A stretch of 64,000 bases of DNA, from the NCBI GenBank assembly GCA_022072405.1, contig JAJVHX010000008.1, positions 124,001-188,000 on the forward strand, given 5' to 3'. This stretch comes from Phycisphaerae bacterium (GTDB taxonomy: Bacteria; Planctomycetota; Phycisphaerae; UBA1845; CAIVHJ01). Position numbers and translations under genes: made by a program. Of the stretch, positions 53,593 through 61,132 are shown in pieces (position 1 is the stretch's first letter; each line of letters begins with the position of its first letter). The notes under the pieces were generated by a model, which had not been told where the DNA came from, searched no databases, and was given only the letters and a program-made list of their open reading frames with translations.

Positions 53593-54378
53593 TTAAACGA
53601 CTTTGGCTTCTTCACGGAGCAGGCGGACGAGTTCTTTGGCCATCTGGGCAGGTTCGCCTTCGACGAACTTGCAACCTTTGCGGGCAGCCGGCGGCTGCAT
53701 GGCCACCAGCTCCGAGCGGCGGCTGATTTTCTCGACGCCGGGCAGATCGGCGGCCTTGAGCGTGTCGAGCGGCTTTTTCTTGGCTTTCATCAGGTTGGGC
53801 AGCGAGGGATAGCGCGGTTCGCACAACCCCTTTTCGCAGGTGAGCAGTGCAGGTAATTCAACTTCCATGTATTCTTCGGCACCTTCGACCCGGCGGCGGG
53901 CTTTGAGCTGTTTTCCGCTGATCTCCAGCCCGACCACCGCCCCGACATGAGGCCGATTGAGAAATTCCGCCAGCGCCGGGCCGATCTCACCGGCGTCCAT
54001 GTCGATGGCCTGTTTGCCGGTCAGGATCAGATCGAAGGGTTGCGGCTGCTTCTGAATGGCCAGCGCGAGAATTTCCGCCAAATAGACTTCGTCGTGACTG
54101 AGTAACGTCGGATCACAGACATGCAGCGCCCGATCCGCGCCCATCGCCAATGCGGTACGCAGAATTTCCGCTGCTTTATCATCGCCGATGGTCAGGGCGA
54201 CGATCTCCTCCACCGGTTGGCCCTTCTCACGCAGTTGAATAGCCTGTTCGACGGCGAATTCATCAAAGGGATTCATGACCAGCTTCAGCCCCGCCGTTTC
54301 TATGGCTGTCCCGCTGGCGGCAATTTTGATGGTGGCGTTGGAGTCGGGTACTTGCTTGACAATAGTAAGAATTCGCAT
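53593..54378 (-). CDS. etfB: Electron transfer flavoprotein beta subunit
   Basis: ETF beta chain, 261 residues. It begins MRILTIVKQVPDSNATIKI and has NPFDEFAVEQAIQLRE, VVALTIGDDKAAEILRTALAMGADRALHV-type residues (key elements TIGDDKAAEILRTAL and GADRALHV), FDLILTGKQAIDMDAGEIGP and VELPALLTCEKGLCEPRYPS; the last is the family recognition loop. ATG at 54378 has AAGGA in the right position. First gene of the etfBA-EMO transcript. Confidence 0.93.
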   Translation of the reverse strand: MRILTIVKQVPDSNATIKIAASGTAIETAGLKLVMNPFDEFAVEQAIQLREKGQPVEEIVALTIGDDKAAEILRTALAMGADRALHVCDPTLLSHDEVYLAEILALAIQKQPQPFDLILTGKQAIDMDAGEIGPALAEFLNRPHVGAVVGLEISGKQLKARRRVEGAEEYMEVELPALLTCEKGLCEPRYPSLPNLMKAKKKPLDTLKAADLPGVEKISRRSELVAMQPPAARKGCKFVEGEPAQMAKELVRLLREEAKVV

Positions 54379-54663
54379 GATCTAATCCTTCGTCTCAGAT
54401 GACCAAGGGAGTGGTGGCGGGCAATGAAAATTCCCTGCTGTCCGAGGAATTCATTTTAGAAGATTATCCGCCGATTCGCCAGTTGTGGATGAGCATGGCG
54501 TGCAGTGATCAAGCGGTTCGGTGAATCGCACCGCTAAAGTCTGGTTTAATTCAAACATCGAACGTAGATGAAAGGGAGGAATCCGTGGACAGGGGCTAGG
54601 CATGGTAGAACCCAATAGCACGAGCCCCCGGTATCACAAACCAGACTGACCGGAAGAAGAATT

Positions 54664-55791
54664 TTACTGCAGGGCGATTTTCTGCACCCAGTCGGCCACC
54701 TGGTCGAGGCCGCGATCATGCAGGGCGCTGACCTGCCAGACCGGTCGATCGCCGCCGACTGCTTCGAGCAGATGGTTATGGGTTACGTCGGCTCCGGGCA
54801 GATCGGACTTGTTGATCACATAGCCGCTGGCGATTTCCATGATCCCCGCTTTGGCAAACTGGATATCATCACCGCTGCTGGGCATGAGCAGCAGCAGAAT
54901 GTTTCGGGTGATATTGAGAATGGCAGTATCACCCTGACCGCTGCCGACGGTCTCGATCAGGATAGTCTGGAATCCATAGCCACGCAGGAGCGAAATGATA
55001 TCCGCCACCTTCGGACCGACACCGCCCTGTTCGCTGGCGCTGGCGACACTACGGACAAAAAAGCCGTTATCCGGTTCCTGGCCCATCATGCGTAATCGAT
55101 CACCGAGCAACGCCCCGCCGGTCAGCGGGCTGGTGGGGTCGACCGCCACCACCGCCACTCGTTCGCCACGGCTGCGCAACATACGGGCCAGCTTGGCGAT
55201 AAACGAACTCTTGCCCACGCCCGGCGAGCCGGTAATACCGATGACGCGCGAAGGTGTGCCTGTTGTGGAAGAGAGATCGCTCATGCTGAAGTCTGCGGCG
55301 CTTCGGCGTTGAATGTGCGTAATCAGCCGGGCGACGGATTTCATCTGACCGCTGCGGAAGCCATCGAGCAGCTGCGGCAACGGCGGCTTGGGCCGGTGGT
55401 CGGCTAGTTTCTGCAGCGTGCTGAGGATATTGCTCATGCTGGACCCGGGGTTGAAAACCTCCGCGACACCCATCTGTTTGAGCGGCTGATAGTCTGCCGC
55501 CGGGATGATCCCGCCCAGCACCGTGGGGATATCTTCGATGCCGAATTGTTTCTGGTATTGCAGCACTTCAGACATGATATCCATGTGGGCAGCGGAGTGA
55601 AGGCTGACACCGATCACATCCACATCTTCCTGCAGGGCGGCGTAGACCGTAGCCTGGGAAGTCTGCCACAAGCCGGTGTAGATCACCTCCAGCCCGGCGT
55701 CGCGAAAACTGCGAGCCAGCAGCTTCACGCCCCGGTCATGTCCATCGAGTCCGATCTTGGCCAGCAAGATGCGTATGGGGTAGGGTTCCAT
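54664..55791 (-). CDS. B12-binding domain fused to MeaB-type GTPase
   Basis: A 375-residue fusion. Residues 1-125 form a cobalamin-binding domain with the axial-ligand motif DGHDRG (H18), GVSLHSAAHMDIM and LGGIIPAAD. Residues about 165-375 are a MeaB/ArgK P-loop GTPase: Walker A GITGSPGVGKSS (188-195), MGQEPDNGFFVRSVA, ETVGSGQGD and the base-recognition VINKSDLPGAD. MeaB is the chaperone that loads adenosylcobalamin into acyl-CoA mutases and guards its oxidation state. A mutase barrel is missing; the separate mutase gene at 58518-60176 could supply it. In IcmF the same modules are joined as B12 - GTPase - mutase in one chain, so this looks like its N-terminal half as an independent gene. ATG 55791 is preferred over 55827. 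Confidence 0.9.
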   Translation of the reverse strand: MEPYPIRILLAKIGLDGHDRGVKLLARSFRDAGLEVIYTGLWQTSQATVYAALQEDVDVIGVSLHSAAHMDIMSEVLQYQKQFGIEDIPTVLGGIIPAADYQPLKQMGVAEVFNPGSSMSNILSTLQKLADHRPKPPLPQLLDGFRSGQMKSVARLITHIQRRSAADFSMSDLSSTTGTPSRVIGITGSPGVGKSSFIAKLARMLRSRGERVAVVAVDPTSPLTGGALLGDRLRMMGQEPDNGFFVRSVASASEQGGVGPKVADIISLLRGYGFQTILIETVGSGQGDTAILNITRNILLLLMPSSGDDIQFAKAGIMEIASGYVINKSDLPGADVTHNHLLEAVGGDRPVWQVSALHDRGLDQVADWVQKIALQ

Positions 55792-55939
55792 GCTATGGAG
55801 CGTAGCGTCAGGCTGCCGCAGGGTCAAGGGAGCCAGCCTGATTCGCGGTCAATTGATTCCGCTGTACAATAATCATCCACTGGACTACTGTTTGCAATCC
55901 GAAAGCGGACCTGCGGAAGCTGTTGCTGAGACGTGCTCG

Positions 55940-56779
55940 ATGTCACTGACTTTTGAACAGATTCAGCCGATTATCATCACCGCACCCACGGCGCGGAACG
56001 GAGTCACGCTGCTGCAGAGACTGTTTAATTCTTCGCGCGAAATCATGATCTATGGCGAAAACGCTCATTTATGTGAGATGTTCAGCGCCCTGGTCTATAA
56101 AGCTTTTGAGACGCATCTCAATCTCGGCGCCCAGATGGAAGCCACCCGCCGCCGTTTTCTGACCGAGACGACGGAGTTCTGGAGCAGCAATCTCTGGCCG
56201 GATACGCAGGGCTATTCCCAGCTTATGGTCCAGCTTTTTCGTAAAGCCATCGAATATTACCAGTTCTCTTCGGAGCAATATGGCTTCAGTCGCTGGGGAA
56301 TGAAATACCCCTTCAACAGCATCAGCTATCTCGACCGCTTCATGAGTCTCGTGCCGCAGGGGCGCTATGTATATATCTATCGCAGTCTCTTTGATGTCGC
56401 CCGGTCCAGCAAATCCCGCAAATTCACGGTCACACTCGCGGATTATCAGCAATTGGCCGACACCTGGTCGAAGAGTCTGGAAGTAGTGCACAAGACACCG
56501 CTCTCCAACCTGCTGATCATCCGTTACGAGGAACTGGTACAGCAGCCGCACATGTGGATTGATCGGCTGCGGGACTTTACCGGCATTACGCGCATCGATC
56601 CCGAGGTGATGACGCGCAAATTCAATACTTTTTCCGGTTCGGAACAGCATGGCATGGCTACCGGCGAATATATCGCCCCCACCGCACTAACCGCCGAAGA
56701 GACCGCCCAGCTTCAGCTAACCGCCGGACCCATGCTCGAGAGATTGCATTATTCCGATTGTAACTCTGATACGATTTGA
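55940..56779 (+). CDS. Sulfotransferase-domain protein
   Basis: A 279-residue cytosolic-type sulfotransferase. The 5'-phosphosulfate loop appears as APTARNGVTLLQRLFNSS and the 3'-phosphate site as YVYIYRSLFDVARSSKSR, which are the two PAPS contact regions; the catalytic-acid region LPQGRYVY-like is followed by LIIRYEELVQQPHMWIDRL. An upstream in-frame start at 55790 would add 50 codons with no family match. It stands alone on the plus strand, convergent with the next gene, with which its last 31 bases overlap. It could sulfate polysaccharide, glycolipid or protein; the substrate is unknown. Confidence 0.78.
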   Translation: MSLTFEQIQPIIITAPTARNGVTLLQRLFNSSREIMIYGENAHLCEMFSALVYKAFETHLNLGAQMEATRRRFLTETTEFWSSNLWPDTQGYSQLMVQLFRKAIEYYQFSSEQYGFSRWGMKYPFNSISYLDRFMSLVPQGRYVYIYRSLFDVARSSKSRKFTVTLADYQQLADTWSKSLEVVHKTPLSNLLIIRYEELVQQPHMWIDRLRDFTGITRIDPEVMTRKFNTFSGSEQHGMATGEYIAPTALTAEETAQLQLTAGPMLERLHYSDCNSDTI

Positions 56780-57930
56780 GTTTGATTGATGGGGTTGTCT
56801 ATTGTACGAAGCAGCTCCGCCAGTTCAGCAGGATTGGCGTTGATTGCTACACCGTTCATCAGGGCGATTTCCGGCCAGTAGGGGCTGATCTGTAACTGTT
56901 CATAGAACTGCACCAGAAATTCCTCTTTGCCTGGATGATCATCAGGCCAGCAACGATCATAATACTCCAAGGCCAGCTCCCACTGCCCGCCGTAAATCAA
57001 ATCCAGCATGTATGACCATAACTCTGCTGCGGTGGATTCATCTTCTGCTGATGCGGGCAGTCGATGAGCATCAGCCCGGATAAAGGCAATCTGCTGTTCA
57101 AATTGTTCGAGTGTGGGCGGCGGTGTGTACATCAGCTCCGGAGCCAGGGCGTATCTTCGGCCCTGATAACGCAGGATGACTCGCGGAAAGGGTGAACTGA
57201 CGTAGCAGGTTTTCCAGTAATTAAATGTGTCATCGGTAATAGAAATCTCTGGAAGATTATCACCGTCAATATCCTGGAACGAAGCCGTTCCATCAACAGT
57301 GTCGATATATGCGATGGTGCGAATCGGATCGGACAATTCAATGATAGTATAGTTATTGCAACAATGTAAACCTCCAGTAAACTCACCAATAATTACATCT
57401 GGAATCTTGTTCCCGGTAATATCTTGGCCCAATCCGATCTTGTTGGAAGTATGATCGTCAATATCTCCGAGATAAATATGGTATCCCGAAAAAGTGAATG
57501 AGGTTTTTCCCTGCTTGGAGATAATCAGTTCACTCGGTCCCAATAACCCATCGCTCATTTGAAAAAGCTGATAATTGAAACCTGCCCAACTTCCTTCTTC
57601 AATTTTTACCCATCTGGGAATGGGTGAATTCCAGTTGATCAAGCTATTTAGTGCATATGAGGGTATGCCGAGAATAATAATGATGGCGAGTAAGGCCTGT
57701 CGATAGTGGCGGCGGGTGCGGAAGAGTTGCTTGGGGTGGGTGAACTGCCGGCCGCATTCCGGACAGCGCTGACCATCCAGCCCGACCAGCGAATACCAGC
57801 ATTTCGGACAACGTGGTTGTCCACGGGAACGATCCCGCCTGAGAGCATGATAAAGCCACCACAGTCCGATCAGCGCTGAGAGAGCAGTGATCGTGCCGTT
57901 TAACCACATCGGCCAGCTATTGGAAATCAT
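56749..57930 (-). CDS. Membrane protein with zinc ribbon and FG-GAP-like domain
   Basis: A 393-residue protein. A helix at about 10-30 is followed by the zinc ribbon CPKCWYSLVGLDGQRCPECG, the planctomycete-type four-cysteine motif, then a second transmembrane helix (LLAIIIILGIPSYALNSLI) and a large extracytoplasmic region. That region has FG-GAP/VCBS-type repeats, GQDITGNKIPDVIIGEFTGG with LHCCNNYTII and FQDIDGDNLPEISITDD, the D-x-D-x-D pattern of calcium-binding beta-propeller blades. ATG at 57930 is preferred over 58080. The end overlaps the convergent sulfotransferase gene by 31 bp. Function unknown. Confidence 0.72.
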   Translation of the reverse strand: MISNSWPMWLNGTITALSALIGLWWLYHALRRDRSRGQPRCPKCWYSLVGLDGQRCPECGRQFTHPKQLFRTRRHYRQALLAIIIILGIPSYALNSLINWNSPIPRWVKIEEGSWAGFNYQLFQMSDGLLGPSELIISKQGKTSFTFSGYHIYLGDIDDHTSNKIGLGQDITGNKIPDVIIGEFTGGLHCCNNYTIIELSDPIRTIAYIDTVDGTASFQDIDGDNLPEISITDDTFNYWKTCYVSSPFPRVILRYQGRRYALAPELMYTPPPTLEQFEQQIAFIRADAHRLPASAEDESTAAELWSYMLDLIYGGQWELALEYYDRCWPDDHPGKEEFLVQFYEQLQISPYWPEIALMNGVAINANPAELAELLRTIDNPINQTQIVSELQSE

Positions 57931-58004
57931 AGTGGAAATGAACCTGCAACCGTTCCCGTTAACTATGGTGCAGCAACCGGTATCATACCTGATCGGGTCG
58001 GGGT

Positions 58005-58250
58005 TTACGACTGGTTGGATTGGGCGAGGCGAAGTTCTCGGGCGGTTTCGGGCGGGATGGTGAACATGACCAGTCCGCAATCTTCGCAGATATGAGCGGT
58101 TAATTTGGCAGCATGCATCCCCTTGAAAATAAGCGCTCCGGGATTCTCATAGACTTCCACCTGCAAATCCTTCTTCGAGTTGCCGTGAGCATGATCGATT
58201 ACCCGTACGTCGGCAATGATTCGGGTGCTGCGGCATTGCAGGCAGGTCAT
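58005..58250 (-). CDS. Small zinc-ribbon protein
   Basis: An 81-residue protein with two CxxC pairs, CLQCRS and CEDCGL, at residues 3-6 and about 54-57, spaced by a mostly beta segment (VYENPGALIFKGMHAAKLTA), which is a zinc-ribbon layout. ATG follows GGGAG. It sits 22 bp after the next small gene on the same strand. No function can be named; many planctomycetes carry similar small ribbon proteins. Confidence 0.6.
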   Translation of the reverse strand: MTCLQCRSTRIIADVRVIDHAHGNSKKDLQVEVYENPGALIFKGMHAAKLTAHICEDCGLVMFTIPPETARELRLAQSNQS

Positions 58251-58272
58251 TGAATTTTGCTCCCAAACCGGT

Positions 58273-58485
58273 TCAGGCGGCTTGTATAGACTCTACAGAG
58301 GCGATATGGATGATGGGAATGAGCACCCAGTCCTCACGTCCTGACATGGCAATAAATACATCCCGTTTCATCGGGACAACCAGGCTGGGATTCTGAATTT
58401 CGTATACCTGACCATTGGTCAAACTTATGCGGAAAGGAACAAACGGTTCTCGATGCAATAGTTTATCAAACTCGTTCATATCCAT
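58273..58485 (-). CDS. Small hypothetical protein, 'FxPFxI' type
   Basis: A 70-residue protein, MDMNEFDKLLHREPFVPFRI then SLTNGQVYEIQNPSLVVPM and VLIPIIHIASVESIQ. The pattern 'L-x-R-xPFxPFxI-x-xx-G' followed by 'HP/NPxxxxV' is a widespread small family in planctomycete genomes; its function is not known to me. GGAG precedes the ATG at 58485. It is the upstream member of a probable two- or three-gene unit with the zinc-ribbon genes. Confidence 0.6.
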   Translation of the reverse strand: MDMNEFDKLLHREPFVPFRISLTNGQVYEIQNPSLVVPMKRDVFIAMSGREDWVLIPIIHIASVESIQAA

Positions 58486-58517
58486 GCATTAACTCCACTG
58501 AGTTGACCCTCATAACT

Positions 58518-60176
58518 TTACCATTCCGGTCCGCCGTCGTAGGTGCCGAAAACTCGCTGCAGGGTGGTCATCATCTCTCCGACGGTGGCGTCAGCCTGGG
58601 CGGCGGCGATCAGGGCGGGCATGACGTTGGCCCCGGCGTGGGCATCGTGTTCCAGCTGCTGCAGGGCGGCGGCGTGTCGCTGAGCATCGCGGGTTTTGCG
58701 TAATTCTGCCAGCCGGGCTTTCTGCATTTTTTCCACCTCGCGGCTGATCTGCAGGATTTCGACGGGCAGCTCCTCCTCATCGCGGAAGCGGTTCACGCCG
58801 ACGATAATCCTTTCGCCGGCTTCCACCTCGCGGCCTTCCTTCAGCGAGCTTTCGGCGATGCAACGGCGGAAATACCCCCGATCGATGGCGTTGAGCACGC
58901 CGCCCAGATCGCGGATTTCCCGGAAAATGCGCTGGGCCTTGGCTTCGATCTCGTCGGTCATTTTTTCGACAAACCAGCTGCCGCCCAGCGGGTCAGCCAC
59001 TTGGGCGACGTTGGATTCGTAAGCAATAATCTGCTGGGTTCGCAGAGCCAGTTGCACCGCCTGTTCGGAGGGCAGGGCCAGCGTCTCGTCGTAACTGTTG
59101 GTATGCAGTGACTGCGTGCCGCCCAGCACCGCCGCCAACGCCTGAAAAGCCACGCGGATCAGGTTATTCAGCGGTTGCTGTTCGGTCAGCGTCACGCCGG
59201 CGGTCTGGGAGTGGAAGCGCAGCAGCCAGCTCCGCTCCAATTTGGCTTTGATCTCGTCGCGCATGTAATGTGACCAGATGCGCCGGGCGGCCCGGAACTT
59301 GGCGATCTCCTCGAAAAAGTCGTTGTGCACATCGAAGAAAAAGCTCAGCCGCTGGGCGAAGGTATCGACCTCCAATCCACGCTTCATCGATTCTTCGACG
59401 TAGCACATGCCATCCGCCAGGGTGAAAGCCATTTCCTGGGCGGCGTTGGCTCCCGCTTCGCGGATGTGATAGCCGCTGATGCTCACCGTGTTCCATTGCG
59501 GCATGAATTGCGTGCCATATTCGATGGTATCGATCACCAGCTTGACGCTTTCGCGCGGCGGAAAGCGATACTCATTCTGGGCGTGAAATTCCTTGAGGAT
59601 GTCGTTCTGCAGCGTGCCGCGCAGCTGATCAAGGGCCACACCCTGTTCCTGGGCGACGCAGATGTAGAAGGCCAGCAGAATCGCTGCTGGAGCGTTGATG
59701 GTCATACTGGTGCTGACCTGGCCGAGGTTGATGCCGTCAAACAGCCGCCGCATGTCCTGCAAACTGGAAATAGCCACGCCGCACTTACCCACCTCGCCCA
59801 CACAGAGTGGATCGTCACCGTCGCGCCCCATCAGGGTCGGCAGATCAAAGGCGGTGCTCAAACCGGTCTGGCCTTTCTCGAGCAGAAACTTGAAGCGGCC
59901 ATTAGTGTCCTCGGCACTGCCAAAGCCGGCAAACTGCCGCATGGTCCACAACCGTCCGAGATACATGTCGCGATGAATTCCGCGCGTATAGGGAAACTGC
60001 CCCGGCGGCGGCAGCGTGGGTGAATCCTGCGGGCGAATATGTTCCGGCCCGATGTAAGGCGTCTCATATTTTGCCCGACCCTTATAGGACACCTGTTCCG
60101 ACTGTCCATTGCCGCCTGATGTTGCGGTTAGGCGCGCCGCCTCTTCCAACCGAGTTCCACTGCTGCATCGCGTCAC
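58518..60176 (-). CDS. icmA: B12-dependent acyl-CoA mutase large subunit, isobutyryl-CoA type
   Basis: A 552-residue TIM-barrel acyl-CoA mutase without its own B12 domain. It shows [64 protein letters not shown] and [17 protein letters not shown]. Aligned by eye to methylmalonyl-CoA mutase, Thr85, Arg87, Ser114 and His244 are kept (T78, R80, S107, H237), but Tyr89 is Phe (F82) and Arg207 is Gln (Q200). Those two changes are the known mark of isobutyryl-CoA mutase, which lacks the carboxylate-binding Arg. It probably interconverts isobutyryl-CoA and n-butyryl-CoA with the B12-GTPase fusion protein at 54664-55791 as partner. The start is a GTG with AAGGAT upstream. Confidence 0.88.
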   Translation of the reverse strand: MTRCSSGTRLEEAARLTATSGGNGQSEQVSYKGRAKYETPYIGPEHIRPQDSPTLPPPGQFPYTRGIHRDMYLGRLWTMRQFAGFGSAEDTNGRFKFLLEKGQTGLSTAFDLPTLMGRDGDDPLCVGEVGKCGVAISSLQDMRRLFDGINLGQVSTSMTINAPAAILLAFYICVAQEQGVALDQLRGTLQNDILKEFHAQNEYRFPPRESVKLVIDTIEYGTQFMPQWNTVSISGYHIREAGANAAQEMAFTLADGMCYVEESMKRGLEVDTFAQRLSFFFDVHNDFFEEIAKFRAARRIWSHYMRDEIKAKLERSWLLRFHSQTAGVTLTEQQPLNNLIRVAFQALAAVLGGTQSLHTNSYDETLALPSEQAVQLALRTQQIIAYESNVAQVADPLGGSWFVEKMTDEIEAKAQRIFREIRDLGGVLNAIDRGYFRRCIAESSLKEGREVEAGERIIVGVNRFRDEEELPVEILQISREVEKMQKARLAELRKTRDAQRHAAALQQLEHDAHAGANVMPALIAAAQADATVGEMMTTLQRVFGTYDGGPEW

Positions 60177-60239
60177 GGGTTAGATCCTTTGTTGAGTATT
60201 AGGGAGATCAATTGCATGACATAAAACAGTATTCTACTA

Positions 60240-60264
60240 CGCGCGGGCTGAAACCAGCGGCTCC
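60240..60264 (-). repeat. Palindromic repeat, family B copy 4
   Basis: On the minus strand GAGCCGCTGGTTTCAGCCCG then CGCG: same frame as the other family B units with a different loop. Lies between mutase and enoyl-CoA hydratase genes, next to an AT-rich run of TATATATATA. Confidence 0.55.
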
Positions 60265-60280
60265 TTAATATATATATATT

Positions 60281-61042
60281 TTACTCCGGGTTAATCCACG
60301 GGGCGGGGCGTTTTTCCAGAAAGGCCTTCATGCCTTCCTTGGCTTCCTTGCGGGTGAAGCATTCGGCGAACTGTGGAATTTCGTTGTCGGTCAGCAGGGC
60401 GGTTTTCGCACCGTTGATGGCGGCTGGGCCGGCCTTGGCCAGTTTACTGAACAAACTCCTGATGAGTGGTTCGAGGTCTTCAGCCGAGTTGACAATCTCA
60501 TCCACCAGGCCGATCTGCTGGGCGAGGTCCGCTTTGATGGCTTCACCGGTGTAGATCAGTTTGCGGGCCCAACCCAGCGGCACGAGTTTCGGCAGGCGAA
60601 TGGTACCGCCCCATCCGGGAATCAAACCCAGCAACACCTCCGGCTGACCGATGGTAACGCTCTTGACTGCATATCGAAAATCACACGCCATCGCCAACTC
60701 GCATCCGCCACCCAACGCCACCCCGTGTATCGCCGCGACGGTGATAGCGGGTAATTGTTCGAGTTTATTGAGCACACGGTGACCAAACTCCGCCATGGCC
60801 CGGGCCTCGTTGGGATTATAGCCCGCCATCGCTTTGATGTTCGCTCCGGCGAGGTAGACTTTGCCCTCCGCGCGCAGGCAGAGGTAACGCACCGCTTCCT
60901 GCTCCGCCAGTTGATCGAGCACGACCTCCAGCGAACGTAAAAACTCCACACTGGCGACATTCAGCCCGTTTTCGGTGCGGAAAATGATATCGGCCCGCTC
61001 GGCGCTCACCGGTTCGAGCACTGCCTGAGTGTGTTCTGCCAT
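60281..61042 (-). CDS. Enoyl-CoA hydratase family protein
   Basis: A 253-residue crotonase-family protein. It shows the oxyanion-hole motif VYLAGANIKAMAGYN, and the characteristic IHGVALGGGCELAMACDFRYA and GQPEVLLGLIPGWGGTIRLP with GIEVGLIPG-like residues; the two catalytic Glu residues of hydratases (in GGCELAMACD and QPEVLLGL) are both present. It ends in FLEKRPAPW. It therefore looks like an active 2-enoyl-CoA hydratase for short-chain acyl-CoA oxidation. It is upstream of the mutase gene in the same direction, 104 bp apart. Confidence 0.9.
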   Translation of the reverse strand: MAEHTQAVLEPVSAERADIIFRTENGLNVASVEFLRSLEVVLDQLAEQEAVRYLCLRAEGKVYLAGANIKAMAGYNPNEARAMAEFGHRVLNKLEQLPAITVAAIHGVALGGGCELAMACDFRYAVKSVTIGQPEVLLGLIPGWGGTIRLPKLVPLGWARKLIYTGEAIKADLAQQIGLVDEIVNSAEDLEPLIRSLFSKLAKAGPAAINGAKTALLTDNEIPQFAECFTRKEAKEGMKAFLEKRPAPWINPE

Positions 61043-61132
61043 GGGGACTCCTCAATCCGCTAACAATTTCAGTAGTAGGGTATTACAGCAATATTGTACG
61101 GAATTAATCGCCCTGCTGCCAATGGGGGCTGA

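Noticed and set aside
58518-60176. Methylmalonyl-CoA mutase as the product name
   Set aside because: Phe and Gln replace the Tyr and Arg needed to bind the methylmalonyl carboxylate.
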